Assembly: GCF_002836415.1 (NCBI RefSeq)
Contig: NZ_PJBP01000122.1
Coordinates: 1-44,944, forward strand
DNA: 44,944 nt
Direction of reading: 5' to 3'
DNA from: Psychromonas sp. MB-3u-54
GTDB lineage: Bacteria > Pseudomonadota > Gammaproteobacteria > Enterobacterales > Psychromonadaceae
In this document: piece by piece, positions 36,593 to 44,886 of the stretch
How positions within the stretch are numbered: the stretch's first letter is position 1
Layout of the letters: each line of letters starts with the position of its first letter
Notes under the pieces: model-generated
The model's input: only the letters and a program-made list of their open reading frames with translations
What the model was told of the DNA's origin: nothing
Database searches by the model: none
Translations under genes and position numbers: made by a program

Positions 36593-38767
36593 ATGATGAA
36601 GGTTCGACATACACTAACCGGTCTCACTGGTAAAATTACATCGCGTTTTTTAATGTTCGCGGCACTGTCGATTTTAATTATTGCCGGTATTGGCTATATC
36701 AAGATCTATCAAGTTACCGCAAACAACTCGGAAATCCGAATCGGACGTGCCGCACATACCGCAGCAGTCATCTTCTCCGAACATTTTTCGGCGGAATTTT
36801 ATCCGGTATTCGATGACCAGAGCAATGTGAAAGCAATCTAGCTGAAAGGCGATACCGCTGCAACATCCCTGTCTTTCCGCGACGAGTATGATGTCGTCCT
36901 AAAGAATATAGGAGCGACTAATCACGGTGCGGCCAATCTTTTTAAACTCAATACTCAAACCAAAGCGTTTGATCGTTTTGCCACGACCTTCCGGAAACCT
37001 GATGGGTCCATGCCACCACCAATGTCTATCGGTGTGAGTCACCCGGCCTATGAGAAAATTATCAATGGTCAGACCCATCGCGGGCAAGTGCCGGTGATGG
37101 GGCGTTTAAGATTAGCAGAGCTGATGCCGATTATGGACTTGGACAACTCGGTTCAAGGCGTGCTTGCCGTTGATGTGGGCTGGGTTGATGATTTGATCAT
37201 CGCGCGGGATGAGTTGCGCAACCAAAGTATACTGGTTGCTTGCATAATCCTTATTGTAGAAGCCCTTCTCGGCGCCGCTTATATCAGTTACGCACTTAGG
37301 CCAATTCGGGTTTTGGCAAAATATGCTGAGGATATGGGCTCTGAAAAAAACTTGGGAAGTGTACCCTTTATCGGCCAAAGTGATGAAGTCGGGACGCTAT
37401 CAGAGGGTCTTAATCATGTGGTTGACCTGCAGGTTAAACTCGCTCATCTGGCCTATACAGACGATCTCACGGGTCTTGGTAATCGCAGCCGTTACTTTGC
37501 TGATCTTCAGGTGGCTTTGAGGAATAGCCAATCGGCTATTGAATCTTGGGCATTGTTACACCTCAATATCGACAAATTTGGCCACATCAATGATGCCTAT
37601 GGCCAGGAAATGGGCGATCAGATTCTCAAAAGGATTGGGGCTAGAATTAAGCAGGTTGCAGGAAATCAAGCAAAGGTAGCGCGTCCCAGTGCAGCCAATT
37701 TTATTATCATTATCGATAATCGTTTGGCAACTGACGAAATTACAGTGCTCGCCCAAAACCTCATTGAGAGCATGCGCAAAGGGTTTCATACTCCAGTTGG
37801 CGAAATTTCCATCACTGGCTCGATGGGTGTAATCGATGTGCTCAAAGGTTTTGATGATCCTGAAGTGGTGCATCTCAATGCGAGTTTAGCGCTTCGCAAA
37901 GCCCAGAGAGCAGGGGGCGATCAATATGCAATTTTCTCTTCGGAATTGAACGACGAGTACCAAGAACGGGTGACATTGATAAAAATGCTCGAGATGGCGA
38001 TCGAAAACAGGGAACTCGAGATCCATTTCCAACCACAGGTTATTCTGTCATCTAATAAATTATCTGGGTTAGAAGCCCTCGCTCGCTGGAAGCACCCAAT
38101 ATTGGGTCAGATTCCACCCGCTAAATTTATTCCTATCGCTGAAGACGGCGGGCAGATTGTCAAGCTTGGAACCCTGATCATTGATATGGCGTGCCAGCAA
38201 GCGGCGCAGTGGCGTAAGGAAAAGTTCGACTTTAAACATATTGCAGTCAATGTCTCACCCATCCAGTTATGGCAGGACAATTTTATCGACGTTTTGAGTG
38301 CCTCATTAAAAAGATACAAGCTGCCGGCTAATTGTATCTGCATCGAAATTACAGAAAGTGTGTTTATTGACCATACCAAACACAAAACGCTACGGGTTCT
38401 GGAGCTTATTCGCTCACTTGGTGTCATGCTATCACTCGATGATTTCGGCTCGGGCTATTCATCACTAAGCTATCTCAACAACATGCCCTTCGATCAGGTA
38501 AAAATTGACCGTAGCTTCGTCACCAATATTGATACGGATGACCGCAAGAAGAAGGTCATGCGGGGCATTCTTTCACTCACAACTGAGCTCGACTTTAAAA
38601 TTATTATTGAAGGAACAGAAACTATTGAGGAAATCATGATGGTTCAAGAAATGGGATGTGACGTGGTTCAGGGCTATTATCATGCCAAGCCTGTACCTGC
38701 TGATCTCATTCGTGGGGTGGTGGACAAGATTTCCAAGTCAGTGTTAGCAATTAACGCTAAGCTGTAG
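36593..38767 (+). pseudogene. Membrane-bound GGDEF-EAL c-di-GMP phosphodiesterase, split by an in-frame amber codon
   Basis: A 724-codon frame is open throughout except for TAG at 36839-36841 (codon 83). Upstream: one membrane helix (FLMFAALSILIIAGIGYIKI) and the start of a periplasmic sensor. Downstream: the rest of the sensor, a second helix (ILVACIILIVEALLGAAYIS), a HAMP-like linker, a GGDEF domain in which the signature is lost (RPSAANF), and an EAL domain with EALARWKHP, NVSPIQL, EITES, DDFGSGYSSLSYL, KIDRSFV and EGTET all kept. The ancestral protein should have degraded c-di-GMP, using the dead cyclase domain for regulation. The 585-aa part from ATG 37010 keeps helix 2 and EAL and could be made by re-initiation. 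G+C is higher than in its neighbours. Confidence 0.85.
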
Positions 38768-39789
38768 TGTCATGAGGATCAGGTCTGAACTCAGTTTTTT
38801 GGGGCTTTAAACAATAGAATAAATTTTAGCGTTTTTGCCAATCAACCTAAAAAATGAACTTAATGACCCGATTTATTCCGACTATTAATAAGCTTTACCC
38901 TTGTGGCTGTTGGTTTAATTTTATTTGTTGGAGTTTCGCCGTTCGAGGGCGTCATGCTCTTTCAACAGCAATAAGGTAAAAAGCGTTTTGTTCGTAACAC
39001 TATGCTGGTCTATTACTTACATTGCCATATACATTGCCGTATACAGGCACAGCAGAGCCTGTCCCGGCCTGTCCCGCTGATAAACCTGCACTGCTGTAAA
39101 TGACTTCAGCGTCCTGCCCTACGCCTTTCAGGTCGTTGTCGTAAATTCCAACGTTCAAATTTGTTCCTGAAAAATTTGTCGCTCCATTTTCCACTTGCTA
39201 AATGAATTGATTTTTCAAGCAAAATGGTCGGAAATTGCCTAGCCGAATTGGTTTGCTGTTTTAGATACGAAAAGCATCGGCTGTCCCATCTTTTGTCCCT
39301 TCAGAAACGTAATTTCCCATTTTTTCAAGGCCGAATCCGAATGGCATATTTAATTTAATGTGATGATTTAAAAATATAAGGTATGGATATCCAGTCTTTT
39401 TGCAGCCTTTTTGTTTGATGACGAAAAGTAACCGGATGTTTTTACAAAACATTGCCCCGCCTGAAGGCGCTGTTCCAAATAATAAAATGTGCACCGGCTC
39501 TCGGAACTGGGCCTTCAGGCTCGGCGGTTGTTGATTTTTAAAAATTGTGGTGTAAAAATTGTGGAACATCCACTTATGCATTGTTAAAAATCAACTTATT
39601 AGCCTAACAAAGGTTTGGGTGTCCAGCCTTTTGCCTATCCGCGTTGGTTTGGTGCTTTAGAAACGAAAAGCTTTGGCTATCCCATCTTTTGATAAGCCAT
39701 AAATATATTGTTATTCATAGTCAGGTTTATTGGTTACTCTTAAGCACTGAACAATTGAATGATCATCAACAAGATAAAGGATATCGAAT
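38768..39789. repeat. Dispersed repeat island (families C, A and B in tandem)
   Basis: No gene. In order: a family C piece near 38909-38952, a GTATACAGGCACAGCAGAGCCTGTCCCG segment, a family A copy at about 39091-39294, a complete family B copy at 39333-39632, and a second family A end at about 39634-39694. Open frames of 64-106 codons across it derive from the repeats. The last 90 bp carry the ribosome-binding site of the next gene. Confidence 0.8.
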
Positions 39790-40569
39790 ATGTTGTTATC
39801 AGAAGTATTAAATACATCGAAGTATAATCTTGAAAACAATGCGTTAGTTGAATCTTGTAAAGCAACGCTTGAGCAGGAAGGGGCCATTGTCTTACCTGAT
39901 TTTTTAACTGAACAGGCGATTCGAGCCATTGTTGATCAAGGTAAAGAAAAACAAAGCTTAGCTTGGTATACATCGAACACGCATAATGTGTATTTAACTG
40001 ATATCGATCCTGATTATGCTTTAGACCATGTTAAAAACAAACAAATTAACTCTTCTAAAGGGTGTATTACGGATGATCAAATTGCACAAAATTCGCCATT
40101 AAGAGTCATTTATGACGCCGCTTTATTTAGAACATTCTTAACCCAAGTTTTGGGCATAAAAGCACTGCATGAATATGCTGATCCTCTTTCTTCTATTAAC
40201 CTGCATTATGCCAGTGCAGGTCAAGAATTAGGATGGCATTTCGATAATTCGTCGTTTGCCATCACTTTGTTAATTCAAAAACCAGAACAAGGCGGGTCTT
40301 TTGAATACCTCAATAACATGCGGAATGCCGACCTTGGCGAAATGAATTTTGAAGGTGTTGGTGAGGTGTTAGCAGGAAATAAAGAGATCAAAACTCTGAC
40401 TATTGAACCTGGTTCATTAGTGTTATTTCGAGGCCGTAATGCGATTCATCGTGTGACACCGACCATTGGTGATACAACACGCATGCTGGTGGTATTAGCC
40501 TATAATTCAGAGCCTGATATTGCTTTATCTGAATCCGCTAGAATGACTTTTTTTGGTCGACTTGCTTAA
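39790..40569 (+). CDS. 2-oxoglutarate/Fe(II)-dependent oxygenase, HalD/BesD-like
   Basis: A 259-aa cytoplasmic double-stranded beta-helix oxygenase. The iron site is H150-x-D152 (LGWHFDNSSFAITLLIQ) with distal H220 (RNAIHRVTP); R231 probably binds 2-oxoglutarate. GCITDDQIAQNSPLR (91-105), YADPLSSINLHYASAGQELG and GGSFEYLNNMRN (169-180) resemble the HalD/BesD group that acts on free amino acids. The halogenases of that group have Gly in place of the metal-binding Asp; Asp152 therefore points to hydroxylation, not chlorination. Substrate unknown. AAAGG 10 bases before the ATG supports the start. It is a lone gene inside a repeat island, probably recently inserted. Confidence 0.78.
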   Translation: MLLSEVLNTSKYNLENNALVESCKATLEQEGAIVLPDFLTEQAIRAIVDQGKEKQSLAWYTSNTHNVYLTDIDPDYALDHVKNKQINSSKGCITDDQIAQNSPLRVIYDAALFRTFLTQVLGIKALHEYADPLSSINLHYASAGQELGWHFDNSSFAITLLIQKPEQGGSFEYLNNMRNADLGEMNFEGVGEVLAGNKEIKTLTIEPGSLVLFRGRNAIHRVTPTIGDTTRMLVVLAYNSEPDIALSESARMTFFGRLA

Positions 40570-40775
40570 TAGCAATGCAGAAAAACTCAAGTTATTAGCC
40601 TCACAAAGCTTTGGCTGTCCAGCCTTTTCTTTCGGCGTTTTTCCCGAAAGTTGGCCTAGGTTACAATACTTGAAAATGGAATAACCATTCTTTTCATATT
40701 GCACTTTGTTCTGGCATCCGGGCAAAGCTCTGAATCTGCATTTTGAAGTAGCTTGGGTATAAGCAAAACGTCTTA
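40570..40775. repeat. Family B end and truncated MITE-like copy
   Basis: GTTATTAGCCTCACAAAGCTTTGGCTGTCCAGCC at 40591-40624 matches a family B/A right end. From 40655 to 40762, read in reverse, the sequence TATACCCAAGCTACTTCAAAATGC...AATGGTTATTCC matches the left 100 bp of the element at 3655. The other end of this copy is missing. Confidence 0.7.
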
Positions 40776-41057
40776 TTACATTGAAATGACTTTGATTTGC
40801 ACAACTTTCATAATGTTCATTTCAAAGTCGGCGATGACTTCTATTGAAGGATAATAGGAGAGGTCGACCTGTTTGCCTTTAAGATTTCGACATTTATTTT
40901 TGCGGCCGTATTTAAACGGGAAATCGTAGCCATCCATCATCAGGGTATTGATTATACATTCACCGTTAAAGCGTTGGACATGAGAGGCGACTTGCATCAA
41001 TTCACAATGAACTAGCGGATCGTGTTGCTGCAATCTAGTTTCAACGAGGGTATTCAT
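40776..41057 (-). CDS. Small conserved-looking protein, unknown function
   Basis: A 93-aa soluble protein: VETRLQQHDPLVHCELMQVA at the N-terminus, GECIINTLMMDGYDFPFKYGRK in the middle and a beta-rich C-terminal half. AAGGAGC 9 bases upstream of the ATG is a strong ribosome-binding site, and composition is protein-like over the whole length, so I take it as real. The family is not recognised. It converges on the oxygenase gene across a MITE fragment. Confidence 0.65.
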   Translation of the reverse strand: MNTLVETRLQQHDPLVHCELMQVASHVQRFNGECIINTLMMDGYDFPFKYGRKNKCRNLKGKQVDLSYYPSIEVIADFEMNIMKVVQIKVISM

Positions 41058-41819
41058 TTACTTTTTGCTCCTTAATGTGATTAATTAACGAACAAGTATA
41101 GGCGCTTTTTTGAACATTTGTAATGTAATGCAGATTAAATTTAATACCAAGCTTGAGTGATTGTTTTTAATATCGGCAGTCTAGTCCTCTTTTATGGCCT
41201 TTTTTTGAACTGCTCTAAACGATAAGGTGTTTCATTTTTATGCCGGTCAGTGAGTTATGCCACTGTTTCTAAAAAGCTAAGTTAGTTTAATTAATACACC
41301 TTATTAGCATTGTGTTTCCCGTTCATAATCCTGAACTGACGTTCAATTAGACTAGACGTTTTTATCTTGATAAATAAATCCCTTTATTCTTTTTTAACAA
41401 AGAGGGCACCAGCTTGGACTGTGCAGAGCCAAGCCTAGTGGAAACGAAAAGGGCACGCAGAGCTTAGCACGCTCATAAGCCTGAACTGCTGTAAATGACT
41501 TCAGCGTCCTGCCCTAACCTTTCAGGTCGTTGTCGTAAATTCCAACGTTCAAATTTGTTCCTGAAAAATTTTTCGCTCCATGTTTCCACTTGCTAAAGGA
41601 ATTGATTGTTCAAGAAAAACGGTCGGAAATTACCTAGCCGTATTGGTTGGTTTTTTTAGAAGCGAAAGCTTTGATTGTCCCATTTTTTGTCTCTTTCAAT
41701 ACTGAACTCGAATGGCTCATTTATTTTAATCTGATGATTTAAAAGAACATAAGGTATGGATGTCCAGTCTTTCTTTCAGTCTTTCTCTTTCCAGTCTTTA
41801 TCTGTAAATTGGTCAGAAA
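41058..41819. repeat. Dispersed repeat island (families A and B)
   Basis: The first 150 bp should hold the promoter of the 93-aa protein gene. After unique AT-rich sequence, CATAATCCTGAACTGACGTTCAATTAG (near 41324) and a full family A copy (about 41481-41690) follow, then the left end of family B (41706-41770, GAACTCGAATGGCTCATTTATT to GTATGGATGTCCAG). No gene was found. Confidence 0.75.
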
Positions 41820-42827
41820 TTATGATTTTGGAGCCGATCTAGCGAATCTAATCTGGTTCCGCCCATTTTCTTTTGCCTGATAAAGTGCATCATCAATACG
41901 TTTTAAAAGCTTATCGGTACTTTCACCCGGTGCAATTTCTCCCACACCAAAACTTGCAGTAATAGTAGCGCCAGTTGGATTTTTCATTTCCATAAAATTC
42001 AGACGCAACTTTTCAGCAAGCTGAAAAGTATTTTCCAGCGATGTATTCGGGCAAATGATTAGAAATTCTTCTCCGCCCCAGCGCCCGGCATAATCAACAC
42101 AACGGATCTTACTTTTAATTATATTTGCGATTTTACATAGCACTTCATCACCGGTTTGGTGACCAAAGAGATCATTAACATTCTTAAAATAATCTATATC
42201 CAGCATGATATATGCACTTATTTTTTGGTAACGTTGAAAAATTTCATATTGCTCTTTCAGAACCTCGTTAATACGCCTACGGTTAAGCAGCAGTGTAAGT
42301 GCATCGGTGGAGGCACGTTTTTCTAACTCAATTGACTGATTATACTCAAAGGTAAAATCATGTATCAAACCAGTGGTTATTAACGGTTGTCCAATCGCAT
42401 TATAAAATGTCTTACAGTGATGATGCACAAAGATACGTTTCCCATCGAGTCTCACTATATAATGTTCAAAATCAAGACTTTTTCCATTTTGGATGACATC
42501 TTCAATTAATTCTTTTTTTATATCTTTATTTTCTGCCGATACAAAAGTGTCTAAAAAATCATGCCATGACAAACCACTCATATCCGTAGTTTTGCTATAC
42601 AGTAACTGAGATAGTTCGGATGAAATTCTCAAGTCATAACTTAAATGATTAAGCTCCCAAGTGCCTACTTTTGCTAATCGCTGAATTTCTTGCAGCTTAT
42701 ACTGCTCAAACTCATAATGCTGAATTTTTTGCTTAAGATCATGATTTTCAATCTCCAGCATAAGTACATTCTCTTCGAGCTTATCGAACTCCTCTTGGGT
42801 AATTGATGTTTTATCTGTCGGTGTCAT
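41820..42827 (-). CDS. Diguanylate cyclase with coiled-coil and PAS-like sensor
   Basis: Makes the second messenger c-di-GMP from GTP. The 335-aa cytoplasmic protein has an N-terminal coiled coil (about 10-50), a PAS-like domain (about 51-165, GTWELNHLSYDLRISSEL to GLIHDFTFEYN) and a complete GGDEF domain: STDALTLLLNRRR, LDIDYFKNVND with metal-binding D210, and active-site GGEEF at 251-255. RCVD at 242-245 lies five residues before it, the position of the product-inhibition (I) site. The start codon overlaps the stop of the upstream MetE-like gene by 4 bp (ATGA), so translation is coupled. It is the third gene of a receiver/MetE-core/cyclase operon. No membrane segments. Confidence 0.92.
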   Translation of the reverse strand: MTPTDKTSITQEEFDKLEENVLMLEIENHDLKQKIQHYEFEQYKLQEIQRLAKVGTWELNHLSYDLRISSELSQLLYSKTTDMSGLSWHDFLDTFVSAENKDIKKELIEDVIQNGKSLDFEHYIVRLDGKRIFVHHHCKTFYNAIGQPLITTGLIHDFTFEYNQSIELEKRASTDALTLLLNRRRINEVLKEQYEIFQRYQKISAYIMLDIDYFKNVNDLFGHQTGDEVLCKIANIIKSKIRCVDYAGRWGGEEFLIICPNTSLENTFQLAEKLRLNFMEMKNPTGATITASFGVGEIAPGESTDKLLKRIDDALYQAKENGRNQIRFARSAPKS

Positions 42828-43915
42828 CTGTGTGAGCTACCGGAGAATAATATTTTCTCGGCTAAACGGGTGCCTTCAAGTCGAGCACTAATCTTTTGAT
42901 AAACCAGTTCTCTGTTCGTGGAGGCATCATCGAGAAAGGGAGAAAATCCGCAATCGTCGGTTGTACCAAGTTGCTCTAGCGGAATAAACTCCGCAGCCTG
43001 GAGAATCAGTTCACAAACCTCTTCAGGCGTTTCCGGTGTTTTGTTATTTGGATCCGTCACACCAATAAACACGCGTTGAAATGGCCTTATAACATGACCA
43101 ATTAAGCGTAAAGCTTTTCTAGGATTTTGCTCACTCCGCATGGCAACATAGAAATTGCCTGCGTTAATTTTAAATAATGTTGGCAACAGATGTTTATAGT
43201 CCACCTCTGCACTATGGGTACAATCAACATCTGCGCCTGGGCACGTATGGATACCAATCTTCTGGATCTCTTCATCGTTAAAATGCGCCAGACACTTATT
43301 AATTAATTCGACAAATGAATTCAACATGTCACCCGAGGGGTCATATTTTATTGACAGCCTCGCTTCAGTAAAATCAATCTGAACTTTATGTGCTCCAAGA
43401 TCAAGACAGCGCCGGACTTCGGCGACATGCTGTTCGATCAAGTCGTTGATAAACTGTTCGTGATTGTAGCTTTCAATACCTTTGGCAGGATAAACAAGAC
43501 TTAGCATTGAAGGGGATATCACCGCTTGCTTGACGGGCACATGCGCATGTTGCAGTGCAAATTTCAGGAATACATCCGCAGTCTGCTCGTATTTGAAAGG
43601 TGGAACTTTAAGGTGAGGAGCAAAAACCCGTTTATGTCCGTCAGAGAAACTCACTTCCAAGCCCTCTTTAGAATATGATTTTGAATTATGTAGGCAGTAA
43701 TGGGCAAAACCGTCAAACTTTCTTTGTTCGCCATCACTTATCACAGGACAACCTAACGCTTCAAGCTCACGTACAACCTGAAGCGTTTCTTTCTCCGCCA
43801 ATTCATTCAGGGTTAAAAAATCAAGTTCTCCTTTTTGGTATTTTTTATAAGCAGCAATCAATGTCTTACTACGAGGAATTGAACCTATGGGCTCGGTCGG
43901 TATGCTGCTTTTCAT
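42824..43915 (-). CDS. MetE-core (cobalamin-independent methionine synthase C-domain) family protein
   Basis: A 363-aa cytoplasmic zinc-type methyltransferase-fold protein. It begins with the family's PIGSIPRS and has GCPVISDGEQRK (about 55-66), VQIDFTEARLS (178-188), HTCPGAD with H223-x-C225 as likely zinc ligands, and TDDCGFSPF with C322 as the likely last cysteine. It corresponds to the catalytic half of MetE, like B. subtilis YxjG/YxjH, and lacks the N-terminal half. Homocysteine or another thiol would be methylated; the donor is uncertain. AGGGAA 8 bases upstream marks the start. It is 56 bp after the receiver gene and overlaps the cyclase gene by 4 bp, an unexpected partnership. Confidence 0.85.
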   Translation of the reverse strand: MKSSIPTEPIGSIPRSKTLIAAYKKYQKGELDFLTLNELAEKETLQVVRELEALGCPVISDGEQRKFDGFAHYCLHNSKSYSKEGLEVSFSDGHKRVFAPHLKVPPFKYEQTADVFLKFALQHAHVPVKQAVISPSMLSLVYPAKGIESYNHEQFINDLIEQHVAEVRRCLDLGAHKVQIDFTEARLSIKYDPSGDMLNSFVELINKCLAHFNDEEIQKIGIHTCPGADVDCTHSAEVDYKHLLPTLFKINAGNFYVAMRSEQNPRKALRLIGHVIRPFQRVFIGVTDPNNKTPETPEEVCELILQAAEFIPLEQLGTTDDCGFSPFLDDASTNRELVYQKISARLEGTRLAEKILFSGSSHR

Positions 43916-43971
43916 TGTTTATTCCCTATTAATGCGAAGAAAAAAAATAACGATGTGTTTAGCGCTTACGT

Positions 43972-44346
43972 TCATGATTCAAAATACTTCAAGATGGAGA
44001 TCATTGTTTCTTGTGTAATTGGCTTGTCTAAGTGTTTTACTGCCATGACTTCAATTTCTGCTTTAAGGTGGTCGGGAAGTTGTAATGTCAACAAAACGAA
44101 CTTACCAGGAGTATGCACTCTTTTTAATTCAATTATTAAATTTACTCCTGAAAGGATTGGCAAGTACTCATCTATAGTGAAAAAATTGATGGGATACTGC
44201 TCAGCTATCTCCATCGCTTGATAGCCATTTTCTGCTTCGAGCACTCGCCAGTCAGGCCGCATATCTTTTATATAGACACTTATAGCGTCTCTAGCGACTG
44301 GATCAGCATCAACAATTAAAAAATTTTTGCATTCACTCTCTGACAT
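43972..44346 (-). CDS. Single-domain receiver protein
   Basis: A 124-aa CheY-like protein. It has the acidic pocket (LIVDADP: D13, D15), phospho-acceptor D59 in FTIDEYLPILSG, switch residue T87 in VLLTLQ and K108 in HLDKPIT, so phosphorylation is likely. No output domain. ATG 44346 has AAGGTG 6 bases upstream; a frame beginning at 44394 adds 16 residues with no ribosome-binding site. First gene of the operon with the MetE-like protein and the diguanylate cyclase. No kinase gene is in the window. A natural reading is that it controls the cyclase, the methyltransferase-like protein, or both. Confidence 0.85.
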   Translation of the reverse strand: MSESECKNFLIVDADPVARDAISVYIKDMRPDWRVLEAENGYQAMEIAEQYPINFFTIDEYLPILSGVNLIIELKRVHTPGKFVLLTLQLPDHLKAEIEVMAVKHLDKPITQETMISILKYFES

Positions 44347-44543
44347 TTTATTCACCTTAATAATTACATTCAACCGCAAAATCATATGACACAAGCGAGT
44401 ACCTGCATGGCAAAACTATGCCTATGGTATTAGAAAAGATCTGATTGATAAGTCACTACGATAGCCCTTTATAAGCGTTTGGTTCCTTGTCTGTATTTAT
44501 TCAATGACACCCGGCGCGGCGTTGACGTTTTTTAAATTTTCTA

Positions 44544-44571
44544 TTAACAAATTTTCTATTCTTGGTATAAT
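44544..44571 (+). promoter_or_regulatory. Sigma-70-type promoter
   Basis: TTAACA, a 16-base spacer, then a perfect TATAAT. Transcription would start near 44578 and run toward the short frame at 44763. Confidence 0.55.
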
Positions 44572-44762
44572 AGACAACATTCGCATCAATTGAAACGGGT
44601 ATAGTTCCTTTGAATAGACGCTTTTTCAATAAGTGTGCTATCCATAACAATTTAGGACATATCCAAAATTTTTATCGATCACCGATCATGACAATTCAAT
44701 TCAGCTATGTGATCTACATGCATTTTTGTTGTGATGAGCAAACACTTTAACAAGGAAAATCA

Positions 44763-44786
44763 TGGCGCGAATTAAACCGATTTAAT
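44763..44786 (+). pseudogene. Possible truncated gene start
   Basis: AACAAGGAAAATC precedes ATG with a good ribosome-binding site, but the frame stops after seven codons (MARIKPI) exactly where the tandem repeat unit begins (CGATTTAATTTAG). It looks like the 5' end of a gene cut by insertion of a mobile element; a leader peptide is an alternative. Low confidence. Confidence 0.35.
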
Positions 44787-44886
44787 TTAGCCACCCATCA
44801 TTATTGGCGCCCGATTTAATTTAGCCACCCATCATTATTCACGATTTAATTTAGCTATTTAATTTAGCCACCCATCATTATTGGCG
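44778..44886. repeat. Tandem 28-34 bp repeat, possible mobile-element end
   Basis: Three full copies of GATTTAATTTAGCCACCCAT (plus CATTATT and GGCG in two) at about 44779-44810, 44813-44839 and 44858-44886, with a partial copy at 44843-44855. Multiple short repeats at one end are typical of transposase-binding sites in elements such as IS21. The window ends in AGGTAATAAATG, a plausible ribosome-binding site and start codon for a gene continuing to the right. The assignment to any element family is unproven. Confidence 0.55.

Noticed and set aside
36839-36841. TAG as a pyrrolysine codon
   Set aside because: Nothing in the window suggests pyrrolysine machinery, and the enzyme family has no such residue there; mutation is simpler.
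39261-39581. 106-codon minus-strand frame in a family B copy
   Set aside because: The same frame is disrupted in the other copy at 35937-36223 and in the 33470-33630 copy, so it is not maintained as protein.
39790-40569. Calling the oxygenase a halogenase
   Set aside because: The halogenases need Gly or Ala at the Asp position; Asp152 is present.
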